Part shown: one piece after another, positions 1 through 12,619 of the stretch
Position numbering within the stretch: position 1 is the first letter of the stretch
Layout of the letters: each line of letters begins with the position of its first letter
Source: Linanthus parryae
Taxonomy: Eukaryota; Streptophyta; Magnoliopsida; Ericales; Polemoniaceae
Length of the DNA: 64,000 bases
Assembly (NCBI GenBank): GCA_023055425.1
Contig: JALGPY010000005.1
Span: 82,997,495 to 83,061,494, forward strand
Direction: 5' to 3'
Notes under the pieces: generated by a model
What the model saw: only the letters and a program-made list of their open reading frames with translations
Told to the model about the DNA's origin: nothing
Databases searched by the model: none
Translations under genes and position numbers: made by a program

Positions 1-3000
1 GGGGACGCCATTTTCATCTTCTCCTCCAGCAAAATCGATTATGAAAAGTGTTTTTTGGGTAGTGCCCTCGGGCAATCCCCTAGTATATACTAATATAAAC
101 AAAACACCTACCTTAATTTGAATACACACACACACACACACATATGTAGATATATATACTGTACGATAACGAAGGGAAATGTCGTCATTTACACACATAT
201 CCTACCTCTTATCTTGCACTACCCAAACATGTTACTTCCTCTGTTCTTTCTCTATCTCATACTTTTTTTTGGTTCGTTCTCTCTCTATCTTATCCTTTCT
301 ATTTTGGGCCAATTTTTACATGGTAAATGACCATACTAGGCCTTGTAAAAATCAAACACTCAAAATCTTTAAATATTTATCAGATTAAATTAGGACCAAG
401 GAGTAACAATAATAGGCCCATTATCCTATTTTATCCCCTTATCAGCCCACTAACCCAATTACCGACTTATACCTAATCCACCACACAATATGTCACCCAA
501 TATCTCCAGCCTTATCCCTTCAAAACAACACAGCCTCCACCACCACCATCCACACCAGTCTAGATTGATACCATTCCCATACGAATTCCTGAGACCACAA
601 CCCTCAAAGAGACCCCTATCTCATATCCATATTGAGAAAGATGGGGCGGAGAGAGACAGAGAGAAATGGACGAAGAGGTGGTGAGGCGGCGGTTGTTCGA
701 CATAATGGCAGTTGTGAGGACTGTTTGCGTTCGAACGAACGACAATTGTTGTTGTTGGTATTGTTGGTGGATTTGGTCCATAAAGAATTTTTTGGTCTAG
801 AAATTGTTGTTAAGTAGATATGTTGTTCTTGATTACGTTCTTGATGTTGTTATTTTGTTCATTAAGTTATTATTTTGTTCTTGATGTTGTTAGAAACCAA
901 ATGAGAATTAGACTGTGAGGGAGATGGTTGTAATTAGAGGGAGAGGTCATGGGCATTTCTAACATTGGCGCATGTCTTCCTTAAAACTTGTGCCATCTCA
1001 AGAAGGAAGATCCAGATAGAACGGATGAAGTTATACACATCCTTATTGCTTATCCTATCTCGTATTCTGGTCTAACTAATCACTAAATCAAATATCACTT
1101 ATCTTGCCTTATCCCAATACAATCTGTCCTACTTCATATCTCAGTACAACTCTTATCTCCATGATTATATTCCTAATCCAAACGAGGCTTTCGAGTTTAC
1201 TTACACACGTCACGAATTATCAGACGTGAAGATTGATTACATACCTTTTCCCAAATACACTTTGTATTCTATACTTGGCTGAATATACTATCTGCAATTC
1301 ACCCACGATTTGTGAGAGAGGTTTAAGTTTTGTCTTCTTACCCCTATGGTAGGTCGATCCCCAATTTGAATTCACTAGCCGGTTTTCAAGACCCATTTTT
1401 ACACTATGTTTGGATTACAAGATTTGGTGAGAAAAGAAATTGTGAGAAATTGTTTTGGCATTTATAAATCTTTAGATAAAACTCTGTGAGAATTCGTGAG
1501 CAAGTATAAGAAAAAAATGTATTACATAATCCAAACTTTATATCTGATTAGAAATGATGAGATTACTCAGATATTTGGTGAGAAAATAAACAAGAAGATA
1601 GCTAATATTTTAGCTGTGACCGAATTATCCTTTGAAAAATAAAACATTATCATCTCTTTTTGTTACTTATTCCATTTTGTTTAAAGCTTTTTTTTTTTTT
1701 TTTTTTTTTACGAAATGATTCTAGAGCCTAAAATGGACGACAAACAATTTCTCAACAGATTCTCAAAAAAAAAAACAATTTCTCAAAAAAAGAAAAAAAA
1801 AAAAAAACTCAGTGTCGGACCGGTCGTCTACTTTTAGTCGCCGCCGCCGCCCACCGCTGACGGTCATATTCTTTCTCTCTTTCCGATGGTCGCTGCTGAT
1901 CTTATTCATATGTCTCCCCGATGATCGTCTACTGTTTGTATGTCTTTGTACATTCACTTACTTTGAACACCTTTGTGTGTACGATTAGTCTCTTACCATT
2001 CAGCTATCTTATCTGAAACTTGAAGCTACCTTCTTCTGATTGTTGTTTTCAATGTCTTGTACCCATTTGCCCCGTTTTGCTAAACCCGGTGATTAGTTGT
2101 AAAAGTCAAAACATGAAGAAGCCTCAAGAAGTATCTTGTATCCATTTGGATTAGTTTAGGTCTTATCTACCCGTTGAGGCTGCCCTTTTTGATTGTTGGT
2201 ATTAACATTTTGTTACGATTGATTAGGTTAAAGATCCAGGAGAGTTATGTTGATGCAGCGAAGAATATCGATGTTCATCTCATTTCAATTGATAGGAGGG
2301 TTTGCAAGTTCCTACCTCTCCCCGCTGCAGGCTGGTTTTGGTAATATCTCAAATTCTTTTGCCTACGATTTTTTTTCAATTTGATTACATTTGTTCACAA
2401 AGGTATAGTGAACCCCACTTGTTTCGGTTTATTGTTTAGGATCATATAATGCCTATGCCGTATCAAGTAGACTGATAAAACATATTACATATTGATGCTT
2501 AGTACACCAAAACTATAATGTATAGAAAGTTCATTCCTTCTTTCCAAATTAGGTTTCTCAATGTGCATGCAAAGCAGATAATTTCGAAATGATAAGAATT
2601 AAATTAAATAAATACATGCTTGGACAGGGTCTGTTGATGACAGTCGTAGCGGAACCGATTTAAAGATTTGCGATTTATCCCCTTAAACATTTTTGGACAC
2701 CGAAATTCTAGAAATAGATAGTAAGCTTAGTAGAGATATTATGGTTCGCTGTCGTTTTATTTGCTTGGTTTACCAGAAGTCATCACAGCTTCCAACATCA
2801 CCCATTTTGAGACGATAGTTGCAGAACATACAAAACAATCTCTCTATTTTCTGGTCATGTTAATTCAAAAGACAATGTGCTAAAGCGCCATCAGATATGC
2901 ATCGGCGTTCCCATCAATTTTACTTATTGGGGTTTCATATGTATTTCAATTATCTCCATCCAAATGAGCCACATCGACGTTAAAAGGAGATCAGTTTCGT

Positions 3001-4665
3001 AGCTCTATGTCGGATTTTCTTTCCTTGCAAATGCACTCCAACCAAGCAACAAAAATCCGAGACCTGGGGTGGGGGGGGGGGGGTGCTACCTGATAAGCCT
3101 CTAGAAATTGAAATAACTGGACAAAGAAGATTCCATTTCTCTTGTTCATACAGAACCAGGTTTTCGATTGTCTAGATGTCGCCTGGACATATTGTTCAAT
3201 TATTTCCTTAGCGATGCATCATTTCCTTCCTAAGGCACTTGGATTAGTGAAAGCCTTCCAGCCAGTATCACACTGCGATTCGGACCTTCCAACCTTCTAT
3301 GTAAGCTCTAATTATTGAACAGACTTTTCATCATAAGGAAAATGCAACTTGAAGGCTTATAGATACTCAAACATTCAACTATTTGTTTCCTTGTAAGTAG
3401 ATGAAATCCTCTTTATTATTTTGTATCCTTGAATGCAGTCAATGTGCATTACTTGTGGTCCAGTTAGTCTGAGGATACTTTAAAATCTAATTTCATGAAG
3501 AGATTTAAGTCTAATTATTAGAGGGTGTAAAGAGTACATTCATTACACAAATCAGACTCCAATGATATACATTTAACTGAAAGATGCATCACCTAGAATT
3601 CAGCCAAGATATATTTCAGGTTTTCTTAAAGGTTTGTGGGATTAGCTTGTGTTATGCTGGAGAATTCTTGTACTATGCCTGAAAACATTCTGATACGGTT
3701 CTTTGTTGATATATCCAACAATTTCATCAGTTTAAGCTGCTCCAAAAGACATTAGACCCTAAAACACCCCACTGTAAAACCAAAATGAGAGAACACGATT
3801 GCAAAGTGAGTGAGATAGAGAGGCGCACGCCATCCCTGAACCGCTTGAAGCAACCCCCGACCTGATTCCGGTTTTTTTCTGTTTGATATCTCCTGATCCA
3901 GTCTGATATTTTTTAACGTATTGAGTCTTCACATTCCCCATTATCCACGTTTATTCATATCAGTAACATATTTGAATTACAAGAAATCGCGCTGCGACTT
4001 TGTATAAAAAGGAAAGTTGTGTTTGTACAATAATGGCTGGGCAACCCAGAGAGAACACAACCAAATTTTGAATCGGACAGTTACACGTTTGCTAATGTCA
4101 TGAGATTATCTTGGATTGGTGTTTACTTCTGATATATTTTTTAGTTGCGCAACATCACCCGTTGCTCTGTACATGGTGTTATTATTCCATCTGATACAGT
4201 GGTTCAGACCCTTGAGTGATTTGTAAGTTCCTATACGGACATGGGATCACCAATATTCACCCGCATCATGTTAACTCTCTTCTTTCTGGACTTCCTTGCC
4301 AAGTAAGGCTTTGGGAAAACATGAACATGGGATCACCAATATTCACCCGCATCATGTTAACTCTCTTCTTTCTGGACTTCCTTGCCAAGTAAGGCTTTGG
4401 GAAAACATGATCCTGCCCACTCTAAGCCTTTTTAAGTTCAACCCTTCTCTCTTCCAGTCGCTCAACAAATTCGTATCACATATCCGTAACAGTCCACTTC
4501 GGTATGATTGTTTCATGATACATAACATCTGAAAGTTGTCTAGAAAATATATGCTAATCAAGTGTTTCCTTTTCCACCTTTTAGAGGCGTTGGCGTTCAG
4601 CTTTTTTCTATCTTTTTTTTCTCTATCTATATCAATAATTTGACTCAATTTCTAATTTCCCCTTG
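1..4665. other. Non-coding AT-rich DNA, no gene recognised
   Basis: No coding region is supported here. The stretch holds a (CA)n run at about 122-142, poly-T and poly-A runs at about 1,688-1,709 and 1,769-1,807, and a run of 13 G at 3,071-3,083. Inverted copies of the 10-mer GTTTGGATTA at about 1,408 and 1,530 could be ends of a small MITE. One open segment of 38 codons (about 2,226-2,340) looks protein-like but matches nothing I recognise. Other short open frames have no family resemblance and biased composition. Confidence 0.6.
4239..4410. repeat. Perfect 86-bp tandem duplication
   Basis: Two adjacent copies of an 86-bp unit (4,239-4,324 and 4,325-4,410) are identical by eye. The lack of divergence implies a recent duplication, or an assembly artefact that read coverage would reveal. 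It lies about 250 bp upstream of the methyl-CpG-binding pseudogene and does not itself encode anything recognisable. Confidence 0.93.
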
Positions 4666-5270
4666 TCAGGAGGTTGGTATAATTTGAAGATGCAGTCTCG
4701 TCCTAAATTGCCCATTAGAAGGAGAAGGCCAGAAAGTGGGTTCACTGATGCTTCATTGCCAGATCAGTCACTTGATGATAACATTCAGAATCCTGAATAT
4801 CCAATTTGGTCAGATGACGGCGAGGACCAGTGTCGGGGAAGACTTTAATCACTATAGTGATGATGCTCAGAAACAATTCGTGACTATGATGTGCCCGATC
4901 CGATTGAGCGTCAACCTCAGAGAAGTTCTCTCCCATTTCAGTCTTCCAGAGTTTTACCATCCGTTAGGCCTTTCGCCGTGCAATATGCAAAATGTTTGTA
5001 ATGGTGGAGGCTCATAAGTGCAATGGAAAAATACGAAGGAGCACGTGCACACTTTCTAGAGGAGCACTTCTTTTGTGAAACAGCTCGAGAGTTGAACTTG
5101 AGACCCAAGATATTAATGTGAAGATCCTCCTAACATCTCTCAAGATGGCAGCAGGCTCTGGCCGTTTGATAAACCTAATATTGCTCAGCCTCCTTCGGTA
5201 GGAGCACCATCTAAGGATCCGAGGTGAAGGAAGCAACGAGTTTGCAGATGTGTATGTATGCATAATAGGT
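4666..5270 (+). pseudogene. Methyl-CpG-binding domain protein relic (plant MBD1/2/4/12-like)
   Basis: Read across frames, this segment matches the plant MBD subgroup that carries a CW-type zinc-finger-like region followed by an MBD. Recognisable pieces in order are the CW-like part (translation EKYEGARAHFLEEHFFCETA, about 5,020-5,085), the linker SQDGSRLWPFDKPNIAQPP (about 5,137-5,195) and the MBD start LRIRGEGSNEFADVYV (about 5,213-5,260). Family members bind DNA or methylated DNA in the nucleus. This copy is broken: the pieces lie in different frames, stops interrupt the CW-like region near 5,000, and homology ends abruptly after about 5,262. An upstream open stretch (4,663-4,848) in line with the relic may be its N-terminus. 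It could be one damaged exon or a truncated retrocopy. The family assignment rests on remembered motifs. Confidence 0.72.
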
Positions 5271-8200
5271 GATTGCTTGCTGTGTATTTCCACGTCTTTT
5301 GTTACATACATAATATTTATGGATGGGAGGGTGGTTCTTTGAGACGACTATTAACTCCTGGATTTTTAAATTCTTGACCTCACTGGTTTTTTTTTGAGCA
5401 AAATCTCTTTAGTTTTTTGAGTCAATATTTAAAAGAAAATCATAAAAAAAAAACTATAGACAAAAAGGCAGCAAAGGAAAATAAGATCAGAATATCTGTT
5501 ATCCGGAAGAGATAGATTGGATAGAAGAAAAGCTTTACTGTAAGGAAAAGAACGTGCAAGTCAAAGCTGATCTCTTAAGTTGATCCTGTAATGCATAGGA
5601 GAAACTTTGCATTTCGCACTGTTAATTCCAAGGTTTCAGTATCCTCAAGGGATAATAATGTTCAGCATATAATTTTATCGGCAACCTTGTCAGTGAATAA
5701 AATATTGGTTGGCGTATATTGCTAAATCTGAAAAGAAGTAATAGAAAACCCCTTGTGTTCCTTCTCCATTATATTTTTATAACAAGAAGCTTCTCAAATT
5801 CCACGAAGATAAACTACACTGTACCCTTGATTTTGTAGCTTCTTTTGGGTGACATTTATTTTCTGCACTTTTTTCCTGGCCCATGCTTCAATGTTTGGAA
5901 GAATGACATGGACTGTACTCATAGATTAATTTACGAAGAAAAGTGAGAATAGTGGGACAGGACAAGGGATGAAAGGGATCAGACTTATGGCTTCATCTCC
6001 GTTCTCCCAGTGTGGCAGTATTCTAATTAGTAATTTGCATTTGACTCTCCTCATAGCTCTCCTGGTATTTTGCCATATACATAGAACATATTACAAATGA
6101 AATTAAACTACAACCTAACTACAAATCAAGTGTCCCAGGGTTTGAACCCTACTGGTGAACTTGGATATCAAAGTCCTTACTACTTGGAAAGGCCACTTGT
6201 TCGCTCTCCTAGGTTTCGGACTCCAAACTTCTGAATACAACTGCTACTTCTATTTACACTTTTGAGAATTGTAAACTGTGGCAAGGACTGAGCAATTGTC
6301 TAGGTTGGTGAATCCTATAAAAATGTCAATATTATAAGATATATTAATTGTTTCTCCTGGAGATGAGAATGAAGTAGTCTTAAACCCTGCAATTACGTAT
6401 CTGTGTTGGCCGCAGTAGGATAATAAGAAATTAAATCTCGTTATAAAGCTCATTCCTTTAGCTAAACAGGGAATATCCCTTTTCCCTATTCTCCTTCGCC
6501 TTTCTTTTCTAGGCTAGGTGATAAGGATAACTTTGCCTTTCTTGTCAGACCTTGTCACAGTTTTCATTTCAAATCCCCTGACCCTTGAAAGAAAATTATG
6601 TGAAGAAGCTTACAATCTCCAAAAGTATGGAGAAATTTAGTGATTCAGAAATATTATCAATAGTTAAACAGCTGTCATTTGACTTGTTCCGAAGGTCAGT
6701 TTCACTTTGTTTTAGCACGTTTGCTAAATTTTGTGGTCAAGCAAGAAGGTGAACACCACTTGTTCTCCTTGCGCCTTGTGTACTGTGACGGGGAATTTGT
6801 GCATGACATCTGTCTTAATGTTCTTAAGATTAACAACATGAGCTTACTACTAAAAATTGTCGCGTGTATTTTTAATGACATGTGGCCTAGAGCCTTAATC
6901 TACTACTTGCATAAATATTAAATGCTCTAGGATTGTAAGAACTACATTAATGCATTTAAAGAACTTTAATAACGCAAAAAGTTCCATTTACCAACCAAAA
7001 AAACTTTTCCAATGCATTTATTATAAGAACTTTTGATTTACCAGCAAAAGAGAGGACTTTAAGAACTACATTAATGAATTTTATGTGAATTTTGAGAATG
7101 CATTCGGTATAGAAGCCTAACAACGTTACATTTACCACCCCATTTAATCCTTTTGTCACTTTTACCAGCAAAAAGCAGAAGCATTTGACCAATGAATTTA
7201 ATAAAAGAAGAATTCAAACTCACCCACGAAATTACTATGCTAAATGTATATAAGACAAGAAAATATCTTTGCCATATATCGTAAGAGGCTATTGTAACTA
7301 TTGATATAAACTTTGGCAAGTTAATGACCATTTCGAACTTCTCCCAAAGAACCAACAAGTCTTGGATGCGAAAGTACCCCCAAAAGTTTGTTTCAGAAAC
7401 TCTTCGGAAATCAAAGAACTTAGCAACTGGTATGTTGATTAGTTGAGTTTGAATTACAGAGGTCAAGGCGCTTGTAGTTTGGTTGTTATCCAAAGGTCAG
7501 TTTTGCTGTTTTTGAGTGTGTTATTGATAGGAAATAGAGAGTTCAATTCTTGATTAGTTATGAAACCACTGTTTTACCATTATTCTATTACTTTCTTCAG
7601 GTACATTTGGTTTTGGATAATGCGTTGTTTACATTTCCTTTCATTGTATACGTAGCTACTATGGCATGCTCATCTTATTTCACTGCATTTTCTTTCTCTT
7701 TTTTCGTTATAACATATGTTGAAACCCATTCTTACGCCTGTGCTACATAGAACCTTTGACGGACCAAACTGACATGTGTGATGTTCGATTCTCTTAATCT
7801 CGTACTTTCGTCGTTTCACAGGGTTGAGAATTCTACGAAATGCTTCTAATTGTTTTCTACGAAATTGCATTTCAAGGTAGATATTGGACTTACAGTTTCT
7901 TCAAATAAGCGCACCAAATATGTTCTGTGATTTATATTCCACCACAATCTAAAGACACAGTTTCTTGATATCCGTGCAATAGTGCGGACCATTGTAAAAG
8001 AAAATACCCGTGTGCGGTTGTGTTATGGCATCATGGGTTACATCTGAAGGCCATTGGGGTTTTCTACGAATTTATTGAATGAGACAGGCTTCACAAAGGT
8101 CCACCAAGAAAGCATTACCAAATTTAACATGAATCATATTTGCACGGAAGATAGACGTGCAATTCAAAAAAAGCAAATAAACAAGAAGGGAAAACTATTA

Positions 8201-8399
8201 AGTATGAATAGTGTACCGGTTAAGGTAGTAAAGTTAATTGTCAAAATGCTTTTGTTGGATTGCAGTTTGTCCTCCATGCAAATATGTTGAGCTGGATTTA
8301 AATTTGATAATGTGTCCAATTTTTTTGTGGGCTCTTTACGAACCCTGTCTATTCGAAGATTTTCAAAGTGAATCTAAATAGCCTTCTGACCTAGGGGCT
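5271..8399. other. Non-coding stretch, nothing recognised
   Basis: AT-rich sequence with short open frames only. None shows a domain, a consistent start with splice sites, or composition unlike its surroundings. I see no RNA gene or element with defined ends. Confidence 0.6.
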
Positions 8400-8755
8400 G
8401 GACTTCAGTCTGTAACAAGTATATTTTGTTCAGTTTTTATTGTACAATGTACATACACATACAGTTCTTGTTATCTGCTAGATTGGTGTTTGACCTATTC
8501 AGTTAAGTTTGGTTTTACTAGTATGTAATTGTGCAATGGGGTTGGAGTTGTTTCAGTATTTTGTTGGCCATGGCTCCATCAGATCATAGTTTCAATTGCT
8601 GTTTAAAAAGTCTTCTGTTGAGGGATATGTATTGATATCTTTATATAAATTGGGACAAGAAGAACACGTCATCTTGGCATGAGTCAGAGTAGGGATCTTG
8701 GCTTCAGAGTATTTTGAGACAATGTTATTAGTCTGTTAGCCGTTACCCATTGGGG

Positions 8756-8938
8756 CTGTTTGGGTAACTTGTTTTTTAGTTTTTTGTTAACTAAAAACTA
8801 AGGTGTTCGGAATTTGTTAGTTTATATTTGGTTTATAGTTATGCCAGGACCAGATTTTTCTTGGTTGTGTGTCTAGTTTTAGTTTTTACAAAAAACCAAA
8901 AAAATCCACTATATCCAAACAAATTTTTCTATAAATTT
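8756..8938. mobile_element. Putative small MITE in duplication copy 1
   Basis: The ends carry inverted GTTTGG(G/A)TA motifs (CTGTTTGGGTAAC at the left, ATATCCAAAC near the right). The segment is absent from the paralogous copy near 10,430, where the flanking CCTTTGGGG joins directly to the sequence matching the right flank. No clean target duplication is visible, so the exact ends are uncertain. Confidence 0.45.
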
Positions 8939-9074
8939 TAGGTTATGATTTGTGAACATGAAGTAGCAATGAGTTTTTTGATTGGTAATAAAGAATGGAA
9001 TCATGATGTCATGTCATCATGTGTACTTCTATCCTCGTCATTTTCTTAGGTAATAAAGCTTTCAATAAGGGAAG

Positions 9075-9458
9075 CAGAGACGGACCTAGGCGGGGGCGGG
9101 CGGGGGCCGCGGCCCCTACAAGGTTGCCAAATTTCATACTTTCCCCCTATAATTTCACATTAATATCATTAAAGTATTAAGAAATGCCCCCCTCAAAATT
9201 TTAAATCTAAACTAAACTCATATAATTACAATCAATATGATTTGATTATTCGTATTATAAGAAGATAAATATCGCACCCTTTCCATAATCTCTTAAAATT
9301 TCTACTTGTTATGTATAAGATTTGGATAAATTATCATAGTATCATCCTAAAAAATAATGAATTACGTAGAAAAATGCAAAAAAAAAAAAAAAAATCACTA
9401 TGTGGTTAATTTATTAAAATACGGCCCCTACTCGATATAAATCATGCGTCCGCCACTG
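9075..9458. mobile_element. hAT-like non-autonomous element (MITE), 384 bp, 8-bp TSD
   Basis: The element starts CAGAGACGGAC and ends with the complement of CAGTGGCGGAC, an imperfect terminal inverted repeat of the type common in plant hAT MITEs. It is flanked by a perfect 8-bp duplication AAGGGAAG (9,067-9,074 and 9,459-9,466), the length produced by hAT transposases. There is no coding capacity. The paralogous position at about 10,541 keeps the unoccupied site. Confidence 0.88.
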
Positions 9459-9793
9459 AAGGGAAGTAGAAAGGCGTCAAGAACAGAGAGATTGAATTTT
9501 GATAGCCTATTCATATCTGGAGACACAAAATCTGCTAAAATAGAAATGAACTTGATTACCAGTTACCCACTTCGTCATGGTGTCCTGTACTAATAAGGGA
9601 AGTAGAAAGATAAAGAACAGATACATTTTTTGATGAGGCAGTTTTCCTTTAATGTTCATGAGAAAAGAAAAATGTCCCTTTAACATCTCTGTACGATGTG
9701 TCTCTGAACTGGTGTAATAGTTTTACTTGTTAGTTTCCCTGTTAGTCCAAATGTTTATTGTTGAAATGCTGAATCACCCAAATTAGTGAGTAA

Positions 9794-9829
9794 CCCCCCC
9801 CCCCCCCCCCCCCCCCCCCACTCCTCTAG
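9794..9829. repeat. Homopolymer of 36 C
   Basis: An uninterrupted run of 36 cytosines. Such a run can form an i-motif, or a G-quadruplex on the complementary strand, and its length is unlikely to be measured accurately by sequencing. Confidence 0.95.
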
Positions 9830-10826
9830 CTTTACAGTGAATTTGAATAGCTCTGAATGTATGCTTCAGATCAGCCCAAAACACAACCACTAGCGTGTCA
9901 TTTTCATTTATATTGCTCACAAGGTCGTCCATTTGTCGTCCTGAACTCTGTACTGAAGAGGTGGTGATACATAGTTGAAGGTAAAGTAGAATTTTGTGAA
10001 GATTACGGGAGATCTTGTTGGCATCTGAGAACAAGATCTGGATTTGAGTCTTTAACAAGTCTACTTTTGTTCTATTTTCCCAGTATAATGTACACATACA
10101 CCCACCCACAAGTTTTTATGAGCACGTTCATATGATATGATCTGATCGTGGATTTCTGGATTGACCTATTTCATTATCTGTTGTTCGACATTTATGTACT
10201 GCTGTAACCGTGCATTGTATGGTTGGCTACGTCAAATCGTAGTTCCATTTGTTGCTTATTTAATCTTTTGTTGATACTTGATAGGGATATTCTTATACAA
10301 TCTGGAAAATAACGTCTTCTTGCCATTCCTTTTAGTTGCCTTATGTTGACATAGAATAGAAATCTTGGCTTGAGAGTGTTTCACGGAAATCGTACTTAAA
10401 TCACTCAATTCCTGTTGCCCTTTGGGGAAATTATAGATGATGCCTTGTGAGCATTATATAATATACGACCTTTCAATTTTACGGTAAACAAAATAAATGA
10501 AATCAAGCATATATTGTATACTTTTTGTCCTGGTCAGCGGGGGAAGTAGAATGGTCAAAGGAACTGGGAAGGCACAATATGATGACATGTCTAGCTCTCA
10601 AATACACAAAAATCGTACTAAAATAGATATTAGTATGAATGCCCAATGCCGTAAGTAGTAACTCAACTCCATCACCCACTTCATCATGGCGCCCCGTCTA
10701 CATGGGTTATCCCTCTCAAACTATACAGATAGAAAATGAGAAATGAAGAGAATTGATTTGATTTCTTGATTAATTCATCAATATTGATTTCAATTCTTGT
10801 ATACATACTGAAACCTATACACTATT

Positions 10827-11288
10827 CAGGGCCATCTCTACCTTTTGATGCAATCACCTAGGACCCCCAAAAACGAGGGCCCCGAATTCTTTAAAAAATA
10901 TAGGTATTTTAGTAATTATATTTATATATAGTTTATTGTATGTATACTAATGAATCATTATTAATGATGGAAATTACCGTAGAAAAAAGATAATGATAGA
11001 ATTTTGACAGATTACAGAATCAATTATGATAGAAGTTTTCAACAATTAGAAAAGTTTTGCATTGCGCTTGAAAGATTAACTGGATTCGTAACTTTACCCA
11101 TAGGGAAAGAAATGTTAGAAGAGTTTGAGTATGATAATTTAATTAGTACATTTGCATCTATTAAAGCAAGAAAACAGATTTTTTTTATAAAAATAAAAAA
11201 TATGCAATATAAAATATGTGAAGAGAGTCTCGGAGGGCGTCAAATTGAATGTTGGCCTTAGGTCCCCAAAACGCAAGAGACGGCCCTG
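10827..11288 (+). mobile_element. hAT element remnant, 462 bp, 8-bp TSD
   Basis: The ends are CAGGGCCATCTCT and the complement of CAGGGCCGTCTCT, a 13-bp terminal inverted repeat with one mismatch. The flanking 8-bp duplication is ACACTATT at 10,819-10,826 and ACACTATA at 11,289-11,296 (one mismatch). It is an internally deleted hAT transposon that keeps the last part of the transposase (separate entry). Confidence 0.88.
11004..11261 (+). pseudogene. hAT transposase C-terminal fragment
   Basis: The open frame encodes about 85 residues. The segment KEMLEEFEYDNLISTFASIK matches the C-terminal end of plant hAT transposases of the TTF-zinc-finger/hAT-dimerisation type, just after the dimerisation region, where the usual context is an IEKE...FAxxKARR motif. 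The catalytic domain, zinc finger and most of the dimerisation domain are missing and there is no convincing start, so no active transposase is encoded. It lies wholly within the terminal inverted repeats of the 10,827-11,288 element, and its position next to the right end fits 3' retention after internal deletion. Confidence 0.72.
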
Positions 11289-11825
11289 ACACTATACCTG
11301 GATTATCCCTCTCAAACTAAACAGTTAGACAATGAGAAATGAAGAGAATTGCTTTGATTTCTTGATTTATTCACCAGTGGTGATTACAATTCACACTGAT
11401 ACTTGTACATATACTACGTGTATCTATAGGTAGTTTGCTTAGTTTCCGTTAGCAACAGTCAGGTGGTTAGGTAACGCAAACTGAGCTTCAAATAGTGTAA
11501 TTGCACTGTCAGTCCCTGAAGCTTGTATATTGGTGCCTGCCAGTTTAGGAGAGATTCAACATAAATCGAACTGTTGCGTCACACATGGGATCGGGGGGTG
11601 CCAGGGGACCATCAGAATCAACATAAATCGAACCGTGAAGTTTGGGATCTGTAAATCACATCATTAAATCTTTCACTGTCCATTTAAGAAGTCTTAAGCA
11701 TCAAAATGAGTTTGGCCAAATATTAGATAAGTTTAGATCATTGTACCAAAGTCGCCACATCCCTACTGAAGTTCTGTTTGTGCTTTGTCTGCCTTAAAAA
11801 AAACAATAATAATAATAACAATAAT

Positions 11826-11826
11826 C

Positions 11827-11892
<66 letters not shown>
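11826..11892. repeat. (TTA)n microsatellite
   Basis: About 22 uninterrupted TTA units. An apparent poly-isoleucine frame on the minus strand comes from this repeat. Confidence 0.95.
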
Positions 11893-11893
<1 letters not shown>

Positions 11894-12619
11894 ATGAAAC
11901 ACTGATACAAGATGATTGTTCATCTACGATTAGTATGAGTTGTCGGTGTTGTTGGTAAGATTTGCATCATATAAACAGCTTATGGATTTAAGGTTTTATG
12001 CCTTTGCCCATTGCAATTTGTTTATGTTGTTTGGTTGTCCCATTAGGACAAGAATGATGACATCCTATATGGTTGTCTGCATACTTACATGCATTTATGC
12101 AAGTGAGCCTAGAAAAGTACAATAGGAAGATAGCTAAATTTTCAAAAGAATTTACCATGAAGTAGGGTCGTCGAAGAGGTTACTAGTGTACCGGTCAGTT
12201 TTCCGAATTGGTGTCACTGGAAAGATTACTATCTTGTTTGCTCAGGAGACTCTTTAGTACAAATATGGTCTTCCTTATTGAAGATAGAACCAATCAATTG
12301 AATTTATAGTTATGTTGCTATGTTATCTTGTGAAACTCTAGAAAAGGAAACTATTTTTTTCTCTAATTTCTTATGTGTTCTAGTCCCGTGAAACTGCTTT
12401 ATAAGACCTTGACACCCTTCCTATCCCATCATTGGTAAGCCATCAATTATCGCTGGCTACAACTTGACATGAGTATTCCCATACCCCAAATTCTTACCTT
12501 TGACAGCTTCATTCACATCCATTTCTCAGTCAACCGTAGTTAGGAAAAATCTCATTTTACTTCCCAAAGCCTTAAGCCAAGTGTCCTAAGACCCATCTCC
12601 TTAATAACCATAAGTAGGC

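Larger units (their letters stand above)
8400..10705. repeat. Old tandem duplication, two diverged copies
   Basis: The segment from about 8,400 to 9,590 and that from about 10,040 to 10,705 are diverged direct copies. Matching blocks in the same order include the AACAAGT/TACATACAC region (8,415 and 10,055), the TGACCTATT block (8,491 and 10,163), the ATCTTGGCTT block (8,695 and 10,362), the GGGGAAGTAGAA/AAGGGAAGTAGAA block (9,459 and 10,541) and the ACCCACTTCATCATGG/ACCCACTTCGTCATGG block (9,565 and 10,674). Copy 1 is longer because two MITE-like elements are inserted in it; copy 2 shows the corresponding unoccupied sites. Confidence 0.75.
10699..11420. repeat. Direct repeat flanking a hAT element
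   Basis: A block of about 120 bp (about 10,705-10,826; it begins TTATCCCTCTCAAACTA and contains AATGAGAAATGAAGAGAATT) recurs with moderate divergence directly after the hAT element (about 11,302-11,420). The host sequence was probably tandemly duplicated, and the hAT element then inserted at the end of the first copy. Confidence 0.75.

Noticed and set aside
11738..11923. Poly-isoleucine open frame
   Set aside because: It comes from the (TTA)n microsatellite.
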